Shown in pieces: positions 1 through 8,837 of a DNA stretch of 64,000 bases. This DNA is from CAVVXX01 sp963707975 (GTDB lineage: Bacteria > Pseudomonadota > Alphaproteobacteria > Micropepsales > Micropepsaceae). The notes under the pieces were generated by a model that saw nothing but the letters and a program-made list of their open reading frames with translations, was not told where the DNA came from and did not search any database. Position 1 is the stretch's first letter. Each line of letters opens with the position of its first letter. The stretch covers positions 2,418,001 to 2,482,000 of the forward strand of contig OY970177.1 in the NCBI GenBank assembly GCA_963707975.1, given 5' to 3'. Made by a program: the position numbers and the translations under genes.

Positions 1-714
1 CGCTTCGCCGAGACCAGCTCGCCATGCTTCGCGCATGCCGGTGACAGCAATTCCAGCATCGGGGGCAAGTGCGCCTCGGGCGGCGGTAGCGTTTCCGGGT
101 CTTCGCCTGGGAAGGCCTGCGCGCGCATGCTCGTGCGCGTGGGGCCGGGATTGAAAAGATTCACTTTCACATTGGTGCCTTTGCATTCGGCGGCATAGGT
201 GAGAACAAGCGACTCCAGCGCGGCCTTGGTCACCGCATAGCCGCCCGAAAAACGGCAGATGCGTCCGCGCCACGCCCGAGCTCACGAACAGCGCTCGGCC
301 CCCATCGGATTGGCGGAGCAGCGGATCGAGCGAGCGGATCAGCCGCCAATTGGCGGTGACGTTGACGGCGATCAGCTCGTCCCAGATTTTCGGCTGCAGA
401 TGCGTGAGCGGTGTGACCACGCCCAGCACACCGGCATTACCGAGAAACGCATCGAGCCTGCCCCAGCGCTCGTACAGTGCGGCACCCATGCGGTCTATGC
501 CGTCAAAATCCTTGAGGTCGAGCGGCACCAGCGTGGCGCTGCCGCCCGTTTTCTTGATTTCATCGTCGAGCTCTTCAAGGCCGCCCACGGTGCGCGCCAC
601 CGCCACGACATGCGCGCCCGCCTGCGCCAGCACCAAGGCCGCCGCGCGGCCGATCCCGCGCGACGCGCCGGTGACGAGCGCGATGCGCCCCTGAAACGTC
701 TTCTCGGCTAACAT
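1..714 (-). CDS. SDR family NAD(P)-dependent oxidoreductase, partial and frameshifted
   Basis: A short-chain dehydrogenase whose 3' end runs off the left edge. Reading from the ATG at 714, the Rossmann glycine motif TGASRGIG lies at residues 15-22 and the NAG motif near residue 93. The YxxxK active site (YAVTK) follows, but only in a second frame: near 255-275 one extra base breaks the reading frame, and removing it joins the SSGVAR segment to GGYAVTKAALESL. The gene starts one base inside the purF stop (TGATG overlap), so it is probably translated from the cvpA-purF mRNA. SDRs of this kind commonly follow purF in alphaproteobacteria; the substrate is unknown. Confidence 0.85.
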   Translation of the reverse strand, partial: MLAEKTFQGRIALVTGASRGIGRAAALVLAQAGAHVVAVARTVGGLEELDDEIKKTGGSATLVPLDLKDFDGIDRMGAALYERWGRLDAFLGNAGVLGVVTPLTHLQPKIWDELIAVNVTANWRLIRSLDPLLRQSDGGRALFVSSGVARTHLPFFGRLCGDQGRAGVACSHLCRRMQRHQCESESFQSRPHAHEHARAGLPRRRPGNATAARGALAPDAGIAVTGMREAWRAGLGEA

Positions 715-2165
715 CAGGCGACTTCGGCGAGGAGCGAGAGCTGGCGGTCTTTGGCGCCACCTTGCGCGTCGGTGGGCTCGATGGGGTAATCGCCGGAGAA
801 ACAGGCGTCGCAGAATTGCGGCGCGTCCGCCTTGCGCCGCGCTTCGCCCATGGCGCGGTAAAGCCCATCCATCGTGACAAAGGCTAGGCTGTCGGCATTG
901 ATGAACTTGCGCATGCCTTCGAGGTCGAGCTTGTGGGCAAGCAAATCTTCGCGGTTCGGCGTGTCCACGCCATAGAAACAGGAATTGGTGGTGGGCGGGC
1001 TGGCGATGCGGAAATGCACTTCCGTGGCGCCCGCGTCGCGCACCATCTCGACGATCTTTTTCGAGGTCGTGCCGCGCACGATAGAATCGTCCACCAGCAC
1101 CACGCGTTTGCCTTTCAGCTTCTCGCGATTGGCGATTGTGCTTGAGGCGCACGCCAAGATGCCGGATGGGGTCTGAGGGCTCGATGAAGGTCCGCCCGAC
1201 ATAATGATTGCGAATGATGCCGAGCTCGAAAGGAATGCCCGACTGCGGAGGCAAAGCCCAGCGCCGCCGGCACGCCGGAATCCGGCACGGGCATCACCAT
1301 GTCGGCCTGGGCCGGCGCCTCGCGCGCCAGTTCCTCGCCGATGCGCTTGCGCGTTTCGTAGACATTATGGCCTTCCATCGATGGAATCGGGCCGCGCGAA
1401 ATAAACGAATTCGAAGATGCAGAAGCGGCGCGGCTTGGGCGGGAACGGATGCAGCGATTCGATGCCGTCCTTTGTCACCACAACCATTTCGCCGGGTTCG
1501 ATGTCGCGCACGAATTCCGCGCCGATGATGTCGAGCGCGCAGGTTTCGGAGGCGAGAATATAGGCGCCATCGAGCATGCCCAGCACCAGCGGGCGCACGC
1601 CGAACGGATCGCGCACACCGATCAGCTTTTTGGATGTCAGCGCCACCAGCGAATAGGCGCCCTCCACCTGCTTCAGCGCGTCGATGAGGCGGTCGGCAAT
1701 GGGGCGATAAGAGCTGCGGGCGGCAAGATGGATGATGACTTCGGTGTCGGAGGTGGACTGGAAGATGGCGCCTTCTCTCACCAGCTCCTCGCGCAAGCTG
1801 CGCGCATTGGTGAGATTGCCGTTGTGCGCGATCGCCAAAGCGCCGCCCGACAGATCGGCGAACATGGGCTGGATATTGCGCGTGAGCGAACCGCCCGTGG
1901 TCGAATAGCGCGTGTGGCCGATGGCGTTGGAGCCCTTGAGCTTCGCCGTGTGGCCGTGCTTGCCGAAGATGTCGCCCACCAGGCCCGCATGGCGCTCGGC
2001 GGTGAAATGCCGCCGTCGAAGGTGACGATGCCCGCCGCCTCCTGCCCGCGATGCTGAAGCGCATGCAGGCCGAGCGCGGTCAGCGCGCGGCGCGTCCGTG
2101 TGCCCAAAAACGCCGAATACGCCGCATTCTTCATGCAGCTTGTCATCATCGAAAGGTGTCGTCAT
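714..2165 (-). CDS. purF: Amidophosphoribosyltransferase (frameshifted)
   Basis: First committed enzyme of purine synthesis, transferring glutamine ammonia onto PRPP. The N-terminal ECGVFGVFG segment carries the catalytic cysteine of the class II glutaminase domain. HALQHRGQE, the NGNLTNA loop, RDPFGVRPL and the PRPP-binding VVLVDDSIVRGTT motif are all readable, but in different frames. I count five switches, near 2095, 2015, 1380, 1255 and 1145. At least four are repaired by deleting a single base, for example restoring GFASQSGIPFELG and KHNANREKLK. Each piece remains strongly conserved, so sequencing insertions are more likely than true inactivation. The ATG at 2165 overlaps an out-of-frame cvpA stop (ATGA), and the stop overlaps the SDR start. 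Confidence 0.93.
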
Positions 2166-2819
2166 TGCGGGGACACGGCTTTCGTCCTTATCCCCGGTGG
2201 CTTCGATGAGCCTGTCTAGCGCGCGGCGCTCCTTGGCGCCATAGGTTTTGCCCAGTTTCTCGGGCGTGGGCTCGGGTTTGGCGGTTTCGGCGGTGGATTG
2301 GCCTGTCACGTGGTTCATTTCGGTATCCACCTCGTGGCCGGGGACGAGGGAAAGCAGCACATCGCTGGTGTTCTGGATGAGAGGAAGCAGGCGCGCGTGT
2401 GTGAGCCAGCCGGGTTGATCCCGCATGGGGACCAGCAGCGAGAAGGCGATATAGGCAAGCCCCACGATCACGAGGCCACGGCCCAGGCCAAAGACGAAGC
2501 CGAGCGAGCGGTCTACGGGGCCGATTTCCGAACGCTTGACGGTTTCGCCAAAGCGGTGGGAGAGGAACGACAGCGGTATCAGCACGATCAGAAAGATGCC
2601 GAAAAATGCGATCAGGCTGGCAAGCCACTCGGTCGAAATTTGTTGCTTCAGCAGAGGCTGAAACCACGGATACAGCCTGAGAGCCGTGTAGGCGGCGGCC
2701 ACCCAAGCGAATATCGACAGCGTCTCCCACACCAGCCCCCGCCACATGGCGAACAGCGCCGAAAGCAGGATCACTCCAACGACGAGGAAATCCACGACTG
2801 TTACCGAAACCCCGTCCAT
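2162..2819 (-). CDS. cvpA: CvpA family membrane protein
   Basis: CvpA/colicin V production family inner-membrane protein of about 215 residues, commonly found directly before purF. About four hydrophobic segments are visible in the first 130 residues (starting FLVVGVILLSALFAMW), with conserved glycines and the SEIGPVDRSLG loop, followed by a polar tail. As written, the frame has no stop and runs straight into PurF. In the next frame a TGA overlaps the purF ATG (CAATGACG), so a single-base error in the cvpA tail, perhaps in the CCCC run near 2192, probably hides an ordinary ATGA overlap. A real CvpA-PurF fusion is the less likely reading. Confidence 0.85.
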
Positions 2820-2854
2820 GATTCGAATTCTACCAGATTCCTTTCGTTTTCACT

Positions 2855-2979
2855 TTCCTCCCCGCCTGCGGGGGAGGTCGAAAAATCGAGCGAAGCGAGG
2901 TTTTTCGGAGGGGAAAATTCCCCCCACCCGGCTCGCCGCTTCGCAGCTCGCCGACCTCCCCCGTAAACGGGGAGGAAAA
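2855..2979 (+). repeat. Nested palindromic intergenic repeat, family A copy 1
   Basis: The whole gap between radA and cvpA is one symmetrical element. It opens with TTTCCTCCCCG, closes with CGGGGAGGAAA, and each end forms a small hairpin (CTCCCC/GGGGAG). The centre holds a second near-palindrome. Related elements sit at 7088-7222 and 11537-11647. Its position between two minus-strand genes suggests an RNA hairpin or a small non-autonomous mobile element. Confidence 0.7.
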
Positions 2980-2980
2980 G

Positions 2981-4357
2981 CTAATCTCCGTTCACTAGGA
3001 ATGCCGCCAATTCCCGCACATTGGCGATGGTCTTGAGCGCAATATTTACGCCTTCCGATTTTGTGCCCGCCGGCACCAGCGCCGTTTTGAAGCCAAGCTT
3101 CTGCGCTTCCTTCAACCGCGCCTCCGCTTGCGGCGCTGGGCGCACATCGCCCGACAGGCTGATTTCGCCGAAGATCACCGAATCCTTCGGCAAGCGGTTT
3201 GCCGGTGAACGACGAAACCAAGGCTGCCGCTGCCGCCAAATCCGCCGCCGGCTCGCTCACTTTCAGGCCGCCGGCAACATTCAGATAGACATCCTGACCC
3301 GAAATTCCAAGGCTCGCGCGCGCATCCAGCACGGCCAACACCATGGCTAGCCGGCCCGTGTCCCAGCCCACCACGGCGCGGCGCGGACGTGCCGTAACTT
3401 GCGGCCGCCACCAGCGCCTGGATTTCGCACCAGAAGGGGCCGCGTGCCCTCGACGCCCGCGAATACGGCAGCGCCCGGCGCGCGCGCCGAGCGGTCGCCC
3501 AGAAACAGCGCCGACGGATTGGCGACTTCGGCAAGGCCGCGTGCCGGTCATTTCGAACACGCCGATTTCGTCGGTGGCACCGAAGCGGTTTTTCACCGCG
3601 CGCAGGATGCGGAAATGATGGCCGCGCTCGCCTTCGAAATAGAGCACGGCGTCCACCAGATGCTCGACCGCCTTGGGCCCGGCGATCTGGCCTTCCTTGG
3701 TGACGTGGCCTACCAGAATAAGCGCCGCGCCCGAGGCCTTGGCGATAGCGCACCAGATCGTAGCGTGGCCGTGCGCACCTGGGCGATGGTGCCAGGTGCT
3801 GCATCGAGCGACGAGGTCCAGATGGTCTGGATGGAGTCGATGGCCACGATGCCGGGCGCTTGGCGCCGATTCCAGCGTGGCGAGAATGTCTTCCACGCAG
3901 GTGGCAGAACCTAGCCGCACTGGCGCACCGGCCAGTTCCATGCGCGCGGCGCGCAGCCGCACCTGCGCCATCGCTTCTTCGCCGGAAATGTAGACCGCGT
4001 TGCCGCCGCTGGCTGGCATAAGAGGCAAGCGCCTGAAGGATAAGCGTGGACTTGCCGACGCCCGGATCGCCGCCCACCAGGAGCGCCGAGCCCGGCACCA
4101 GCCCGCCGCCCGTGACGCGGTCGAATTCGGCAATGCCGGTGGCGCGGCGCGCGGGTTCCTCGTCCTGGGTCTTCAGATCCTCCAGCGCGAAGGGCCGCCC
4201 CTTGCGGCCCTGCGCGCGGTGGCGCCCGCTGGCGGCGCGGCGCGCTTCCTCAACGATGCTGTTCCAGCCGCCGCAGGCATCGCAGCGGCCCGACCATTTG
4301 GGATAGGCGGTCCCGCAGGACTGGCAAACGAAAGCGATGGCGAGCCGCGCGTGCCAT
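2981..4357 (-). CDS. radA: DNA repair protein RadA (frameshifted)
   Basis: RadA/Sms, a RecA-like ATPase helping branch migration in recombinational repair. Visible in order: a C4 zinc finger (FVCQSCG ... CDACGGW), Walker A GDPGVGKST, the YISGEE segment, the family-defining KNRFG motif (VKNRFGATDEIGVFEM) and the Lon-like C-terminal domain (PRRAVVGWDTGRLAMVLA ... VIFGEISLSGDVR). These parts are spread over all three frames, with about eight switches (near 4335, 4010, 3865, 3760, 3545, 3435 and 3195, among others). The reassembled length of about 455 residues is normal. The start overlaps the stop of the upstream ABC ATPase (TGATG). The breaks look like sequence error because conservation holds on both sides of each. 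Confidence 0.9.
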
Positions 4358-5134
4358 CAGCCGCGCACCTCCATCTTGATCGGTCCTTCTGCGCGGCCGT
4401 GGATGAACTGATCGACATAGGGATTGCCGCTGCGGTCGATCTCGGCCGTCGGGCCGTGCCAGATGATCTTGCCCTTGTAGAGCATGGCGATGCGGTCGGC
4501 GATTTTGCGTGCGCTGACCATGTCATGGGTGATCGACAGTGTGGTCGCGCCCAGATCGCGCACGGTGTCGACAATCAGATCGATTGATGACGTCGGCCAT
4601 GATTGGATCAAGCCCCGTGGTGGGCTCGTCGAAGAAAATGATTTCGGGATCGGCGGCGATGGCGCGCGCCAGGCCCACGCGCTTTTGCATGCCGCCCGAC
4701 AGCTCGGCAGGCGACAGGTTGGCGACTTCGGGGCCGAGGCCCACCTTGGCAAGCTTTTCGATGGCGATTTCGCGCGCCTTTTTGCGCGGCATGCCGTGGC
4801 CCTGGATCAGGCCGAAGGCGACGTTTTCCCAGACCGGCAGGCTGTCGAACAGCGCGCTGCCCTGGAACAGCATGCCGAATTTGCGCAAGACCTTCTCGCG
4901 CGCGCCGCCGCGAAGCCGCGTGACATCCTTGCCCTCGACAAAGATCTGTCCGGCGTCGGGACGCAGAATGCCGAGCACGCATTTGATGGTCACCGATTTG
5001 CCGGTGCCCGAACCGCCGATGACGACCAGCGACTTGCCTTTGTTGACAGTAAGATCGAGGCCGTCGAGCACGACCTTGGGCCCGAAGCGCTTCTTCACGC
5101 CGCTCAGCTCGATCTTCGGTACGGCGGTCGCCAT
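4357..5134 (-). CDS. mlaF: Mla-type ABC transporter ATP-binding protein (one frameshift)
   Basis: ATPase of an MlaFEDB-like phospholipid or lipid ABC importer that maintains outer-membrane asymmetry. Walker A GGSGTGKS is at residues 40-47, followed by the Q-loop (MLFQGSALFDSLPVWENV), the signature LSGGMQKR, Walker B IIFFDEP and, after a frame change near 4592, the H-loop (TLSITHDM). Deleting one base there joins ADVIN to DLIVDTVRDLG. The permease gene ends five bases upstream, so the two are co-transcribed. No MlaD or MlaC partner lies in the window; it may be elsewhere. The symbol is by family. Confidence 0.87.
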
Positions 5135-5139
5135 GGCGT

Positions 5140-5933
5140 CTATTTCGAGAAGAGGATTGAGGTGAGGAGGTAGTTGGCGGCAAGAATGAGGATCGAGGCC
5201 GACACCACGGCATTGGTCGTGGCCGCGCCCACGCCCTGCGCGCCGCCCTTGGAATTAAACCCGTTGTAGCAGCCCATCAGCGCAATGATGAAGCCGAACA
5301 CCGCCGCCTTGATCAGGCCCGAAGTCACGTCTTCGGTTGTCGACGAAATCCACCGTGTTCTTGAGATAGATCGCGCCGTTGAAATCCAAGCGACTGCGTG
5401 CGCCACCACATAGCCGCCGAACACGCCGATGGAGTCGGCGATCGCCACCAGGATCGGCATGGTGATAACCGCCGCGATCAGGCGCGGCACGACAAGGTAT
5501 TTGATCGGATTGGTGGACAGGGTCGTCAGCGCGTCGATCTGCTCGGTGACGCGCATGGTGCCGATTTCGGCGGCGATGGCCGCGGCCACGCGGCCCGCCA
5601 CCATCAGGCCCGCGATCACCGGGCCCAAGCTCGCGGGTGATGCCGATGCACAACGATCTGCGGCACGAACTGCTTCCGCGCCGTAGCGGCTGCCGCCAAG
5701 GTAAATCTGCAACGCCAGCACGCCGCCGGTGAAGAACGCCGTCAGGCCCACGACGGGCAAAGAGAAATAGCCGATGCGCATGCATCTGCTGCATCGATCA
5801 GGTACCAATAGACCGGCGGGCGGAAGCAGCAGGAAACGGCGTCGCCGGTGAAAACGGCGAGCCTTCCGATTTGCGCCATGAAAGCAAGGACTATGCGGCC
5901 CGTGGCGGCGAAAATATTAAAGCGCGACTCCAT
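5140..5933 (-). CDS. mlaE: Mla-type ABC transporter permease (frameshifted)
   Basis: MlaE/permease family membrane subunit pairing with the ATPase at 4357-5134. The N-terminus (MESRFNIFAATGRIVL) and typical segments are visible: GYFSLPVVGLTAFFTGGVLALQ, GPVIAGLMVAGRVAAAIAAE, GTMRVTEQIDAL and the C-terminal GVGAATTNAVVSASI. They are spread over several frames with about six switches (near 5785, 5680-5640 and 5390-5345). The reassembled length of about 260 residues is normal. The start at 5933 lies a few bases after the alr stop. Sequence error is the likely cause of the breaks. Confidence 0.87.
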
Positions 5934-5937
5934 CCGC

Positions 5938-7038
5938 TCAGCCTTCCACATAGACGCGCGGAACGCGCGGCGCGACCCCGGTCAGGATTTCATAATTGAC
6001 GGTGCCTGCGGCGCTCGCGGTTTCTTCCAGCGATATGGCATCGCCGAAAAACTCTACCTCCGCGCCGCGCTTGCACGCAGCTTCCGGCACGGCGCTGGCG
6101 TCGAGCACGGCAAGATCCATGGAAATGCGTCCTGTAAAGGGCATCCGCACGCCGCCCAGCGCGCCCTGCCCACGCGTGGCAAGCGCGCGCGAAACGCCAT
6201 CCGCGTATCCGAGTGCAACCGTCGCGAGCTTCAAGGGCCGCCCCGCCGTGAACGTGGCTCCGTAGCCAACACTATCCCCCCTGTCAACGTTACGGATTTG
6301 AAGCACGCGGCCCCTGAGCGAGGCAACTACGCGGTAAGGGTTGGGCAAAGTGGGCTGTGGATTGCCGCCATAAAGCGCGATGCCGGGGCGCACCATGTCG
6401 AAACTGTAATCGCGGCCGAGGCTGATGCCGCCAGACGCGGCAAGGCTGGCCGGCGCTTGCGGCAGCATCGCAAGAATGGCGCGAAAGCGCTCGAGCTGCG
6501 CGCGGTTCATGGCGTTTTCCGGATCGTCGGAACAGGCAAGGTGGCTCATTACCAGCGCGAGCCTGATATGCGCCAGACGCTTATTGCCTTCATCCGCGAT
6601 CGTGTTTGTTTCGGCGCGCGTGAGGCCGGAACGGTTCATGCCGGTATCGACCTGAATGGCGGCATCCAATTGCGCATTGCCTGCGCGCGCCACCGCCGAC
6701 CATTCGGCGATTTCGTCGAGCGAATTGAGCATTGGCGTCAGATTGTGCGCGGTATAGAGCGGCGCGGTTTCCGGCATCAGGCCGTCGAGGACAAAGATGC
6801 GGGCGCGTGGGAGCACCTTGCGTAATTCGCTGCCTTCATCGATGCGGGCGACGAAAAAAGTGTCCGCGCCGATGGCAGCCAGCGCCTTCGCCACAGGCAG
6901 CGCGCCCAGCCCATAGCCTACGGCCTTTACCACGGGCGCGACGAGTGTGCCGGCGCGGCGCTGTGTCTCGCGATAATTTTCCTTGAGCGCACCCAGCCGC
7001 ACGATCAGCCGGGCCGCCTCATGCTCCGATTGTGCCAT
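5938..7038 (-). CDS. alr: Alanine racemase
   Basis: PLP enzyme making D-alanine for peptidoglycan. The frame is intact, about 366 residues from the ATG at 7038; an ATG at 7074 is possible, but the family domain begins right after 7038. The PLP-lysine region reads VVKAVGYGLG where the family normally has VVKANAYGHG: lysine and tyrosine are kept but the intervening residues and the histidine differ. The catalytic tyrosine motif SVGYGATF, the PLP-phosphate region MVRPGIALYGG and MDLAVLD are present. It heads the run into mlaE and mlaF with tight spacing, an envelope-related grouping. Confidence 0.88.
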   Translation of the reverse strand: MAQSEHEAARLIVRLGALKENYRETQRRAGTLVAPVVKAVGYGLGALPVAKALAAIGADTFFVARIDEGSELRKVLPRARIFVLDGLMPETAPLYTAHNLTPMLNSLDEIAEWSAVARAGNAQLDAAIQVDTGMNRSGLTRAETNTIADEGNKRLAHIRLALVMSHLACSDDPENAMNRAQLERFRAILAMLPQAPASLAASGGISLGRDYSFDMVRPGIALYGGNPQPTLPNPYRVVASLRGRVLQIRNVDRGDSVGYGATFTAGRPLKLATVALGYADGVSRALATRGQGALGGVRMPFTGRISMDLAVLDASAVPEAACKRGAEVEFFGDAISLEETASAAGTVNYEILTGVAPRVPRVYVEG

Positions 7039-7087
7039 AGGCTGGAGAAAACGATAGAAACGGGGGCCGGTCAAACCACGTTCTTAC

Positions 7088-7222
7088 TTTTCCTCCCCCG
7101 TCGTTACGGGGGAGGTCTATCCGGCAAAGCCGGATCGGGTGGGGGCGGCGGTGTTGCCCCCACGCCCACCCGCTTGCGTTACAAGTGGCTGGGCACTCCC
7201 CCCGTAACAACAGGGGGAGAAA
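7088..7222 (+). repeat. Nested palindromic intergenic repeat, family A copy 2
   Basis: Fills the gap between dnaB and alr. It begins TTTTCCTCCCCCGT with an inner hairpin to ACGGGGGAGG and ends CCCCCCGTAACAACAGGGGGAGAAAA. Further dyads (TCCGGCAAAGCCGGA and GGGGGC/GCCCCC) lie in the middle. The architecture matches the copy at 2855-2979 though the core differs. Confidence 0.65.
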
Positions 7223-7239
7223 ATACCGCCGCGCATTGC

Positions 7240-8730
7240 TCAGTACGGTATCTGCTTCACTTCTTCCGGCCCGGCGAGGTTCGAGAACCGCGTGAAACGC
7301 TCGTCGAAGAACAGCTCCACCTTGTTGGTGGGGCCGTGGCGGTGCTTTTCGACCATGATCTCGGCCTTATTATGCGCGCGCTCCATCTTGGTCAGCCATT
7401 TGTCGTGCTCCTCGCGGTCAGCATTCGCGTCCGGCTCGCGCGATTTCAGGTAATATTCCTCGCGGTAGACGAACATCACCACGTCGGCGTCCTGCTCGAT
7501 GGTGCCGGATTCGCGCAAGTCGGACAGCACGGGGCGCTTGTCGTCGCGGGAATCCACGCCGCGGCTGAGCTGCGACAACGCCACCACTGGAACTTCCAGT
7601 TCCTTCGCCAGCGCCTTGAGACCCTTGGTGATCTCGGAAACTTCCTGCACCCGGTTCTCGAAGCGGCGCGACGACGGCTCGACCAGTTGCAGATAGTCGA
7701 TGACGATGAGGCCGATATGCTTTTCGCGCTTGAGGCGCCGCGCGCGGGCCGCAATCTGGGCGATCGAGATGCCGCCGGTGTCGTCGATATAGAGCGGCAA
7801 ATCGCCCAGCACCTGCGCCGTCTGCACGAAGCGGTCCCATTCGGGATTGCTGAAGCGCCCAGTGCGGATCTTGCGCATTTCGATTTCGGTCTGCTCGGAA
7901 AGAATGCGCGCCGACAATTGCGAGGCCGCCATTTCGAGACTGAACAGCAGCACCGGCGCGCCGCGCGGCGGGCTCGCTTGGTCGGCTTTGTCCTTCGCCC
8001 ACAGGCGGGCGGCATGGAAGGCCATGTTGGTGGCGAGCGCGGTTTTGCCCATGCCGGGCCTGCCCGCGACGATAATGAGGTCGGACTGGTTGAGGCCGCC
8101 CAGCAGCGAATCCAGATCGTTGAAGCCCGTCGGCACGCCCGACAGGCTGCCGCCGCGTTTCAGCGCGTCCTCAGCCAGATGCACGGCGCGCGTGAGCGCA
8201 TCTTCGAAGGCAAGCGGCCCTTCGCCAAAGCGACCCTTTTCGGCGATCTGGTAAAGCGCCTTCTCCGCCTCCTCGATCTGCGCCTGGGGGGCCATGTCGA
8301 TAGGGGCCTCGAAGGCCGTATTCACGATGTCTTCGCCGATGTGGATAAGCTCGCGGCGCATCGCGAGGTCACGTAAAATGCGAGCATATTCATGGACATT
8401 GGGCAGCGCCGGCGCCGCATGGGCGAGGCTGGTGAGGTAAGCGTTGCCACCCACTTCGGCGAGGCCAGCGTCACCCTCCACCGCCGCCTTCAGCGTCAGC
8501 GGCGTGACGATCTGGCCCTTGGCCCACATCTTCTCGATGGCGTCGAACATGCGCTGGTGCAGCGGATCGTAGAAATGCTCCGGCTTCAGCGTGTTAGAGA
8601 CGCGCTCAAGCGAATAATTGTCCACTAGGATCGCGCCCAGCAGCGCCTGCTCGATCTCAACGTCATAGGGAAGCTGGCGGTAGGCTTCCTGCTCCATGGC
8701 CGATTCTGCTTTTCTTAGTGCGTTTTGCAT
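7240..8730 (-). CDS. dnaB: Replicative DNA helicase DnaB
   Basis: Hexameric 5'-3' helicase of the replication fork. The intact 496-residue frame has the DnaB N-terminal domain (EIEQALLGAILVDN ... PEHFYDPLHQRMFDAI), the RecA-like C-terminal domain with Walker A GRPGMGKT near residue 220, Walker B LIVIDYLQL, and the arginine-finger/DnaB signature (LSQLSRGVDSRDDKRP ... SGTIEQDADVVMFVYREEYY). An internal ATG at 8697 (MEQEAYRQLP) is an alternative start closer to the usual N-terminus. No intein is present. It lies upstream of alr on the same strand, separated by the family A repeat. Confidence 0.96.
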   Translation of the reverse strand: MQNALRKAESAMEQEAYRQLPYDVEIEQALLGAILVDNYSLERVSNTLKPEHFYDPLHQRMFDAIEKMWAKGQIVTPLTLKAAVEGDAGLAEVGGNAYLTSLAHAAPALPNVHEYARILRDLAMRRELIHIGEDIVNTAFEAPIDMAPQAQIEEAEKALYQIAEKGRFGEGPLAFEDALTRAVHLAEDALKRGGSLSGVPTGFNDLDSLLGGLNQSDLIIVAGRPGMGKTALATNMAFHAARLWAKDKADQASPPRGAPVLLFSLEMAASQLSARILSEQTEIEMRKIRTGRFSNPEWDRFVQTAQVLGDLPLYIDDTGGISIAQIAARARRLKREKHIGLIVIDYLQLVEPSSRRFENRVQEVSEITKGLKALAKELEVPVVALSQLSRGVDSRDDKRPVLSDLRESGTIEQDADVVMFVYREEYYLKSREPDANADREEHDKWLTKMERAHNKAEIMVEKHRHGPTNKVELFFDERFTRFSNLAGPEEVKQIPY

Positions 8731-8837
8731 GTGGGTAGAGGCCGACTATCGAGAGGCGCACGCGCGCTATCAAGCTGCGCGAATCACTACCCACAGGATT
8801 AGAATATTAGCGTAATTTTTGACTTTGGGCGCTTGAC

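Noticed and set aside
2162..2819. A natural CvpA-PurF fusion protein
   Set aside because: An ATGA stop-start overlap exists one frame away and the neighbouring sequence is full of indels, so a fusion is not needed.
714..5933. purF, radA, mlaF and mlaE as genuine pseudogenes
   Set aside because: All breaks are single-base, the protein is conserved on both sides and several genes are essential; sequence error explains the pattern better.
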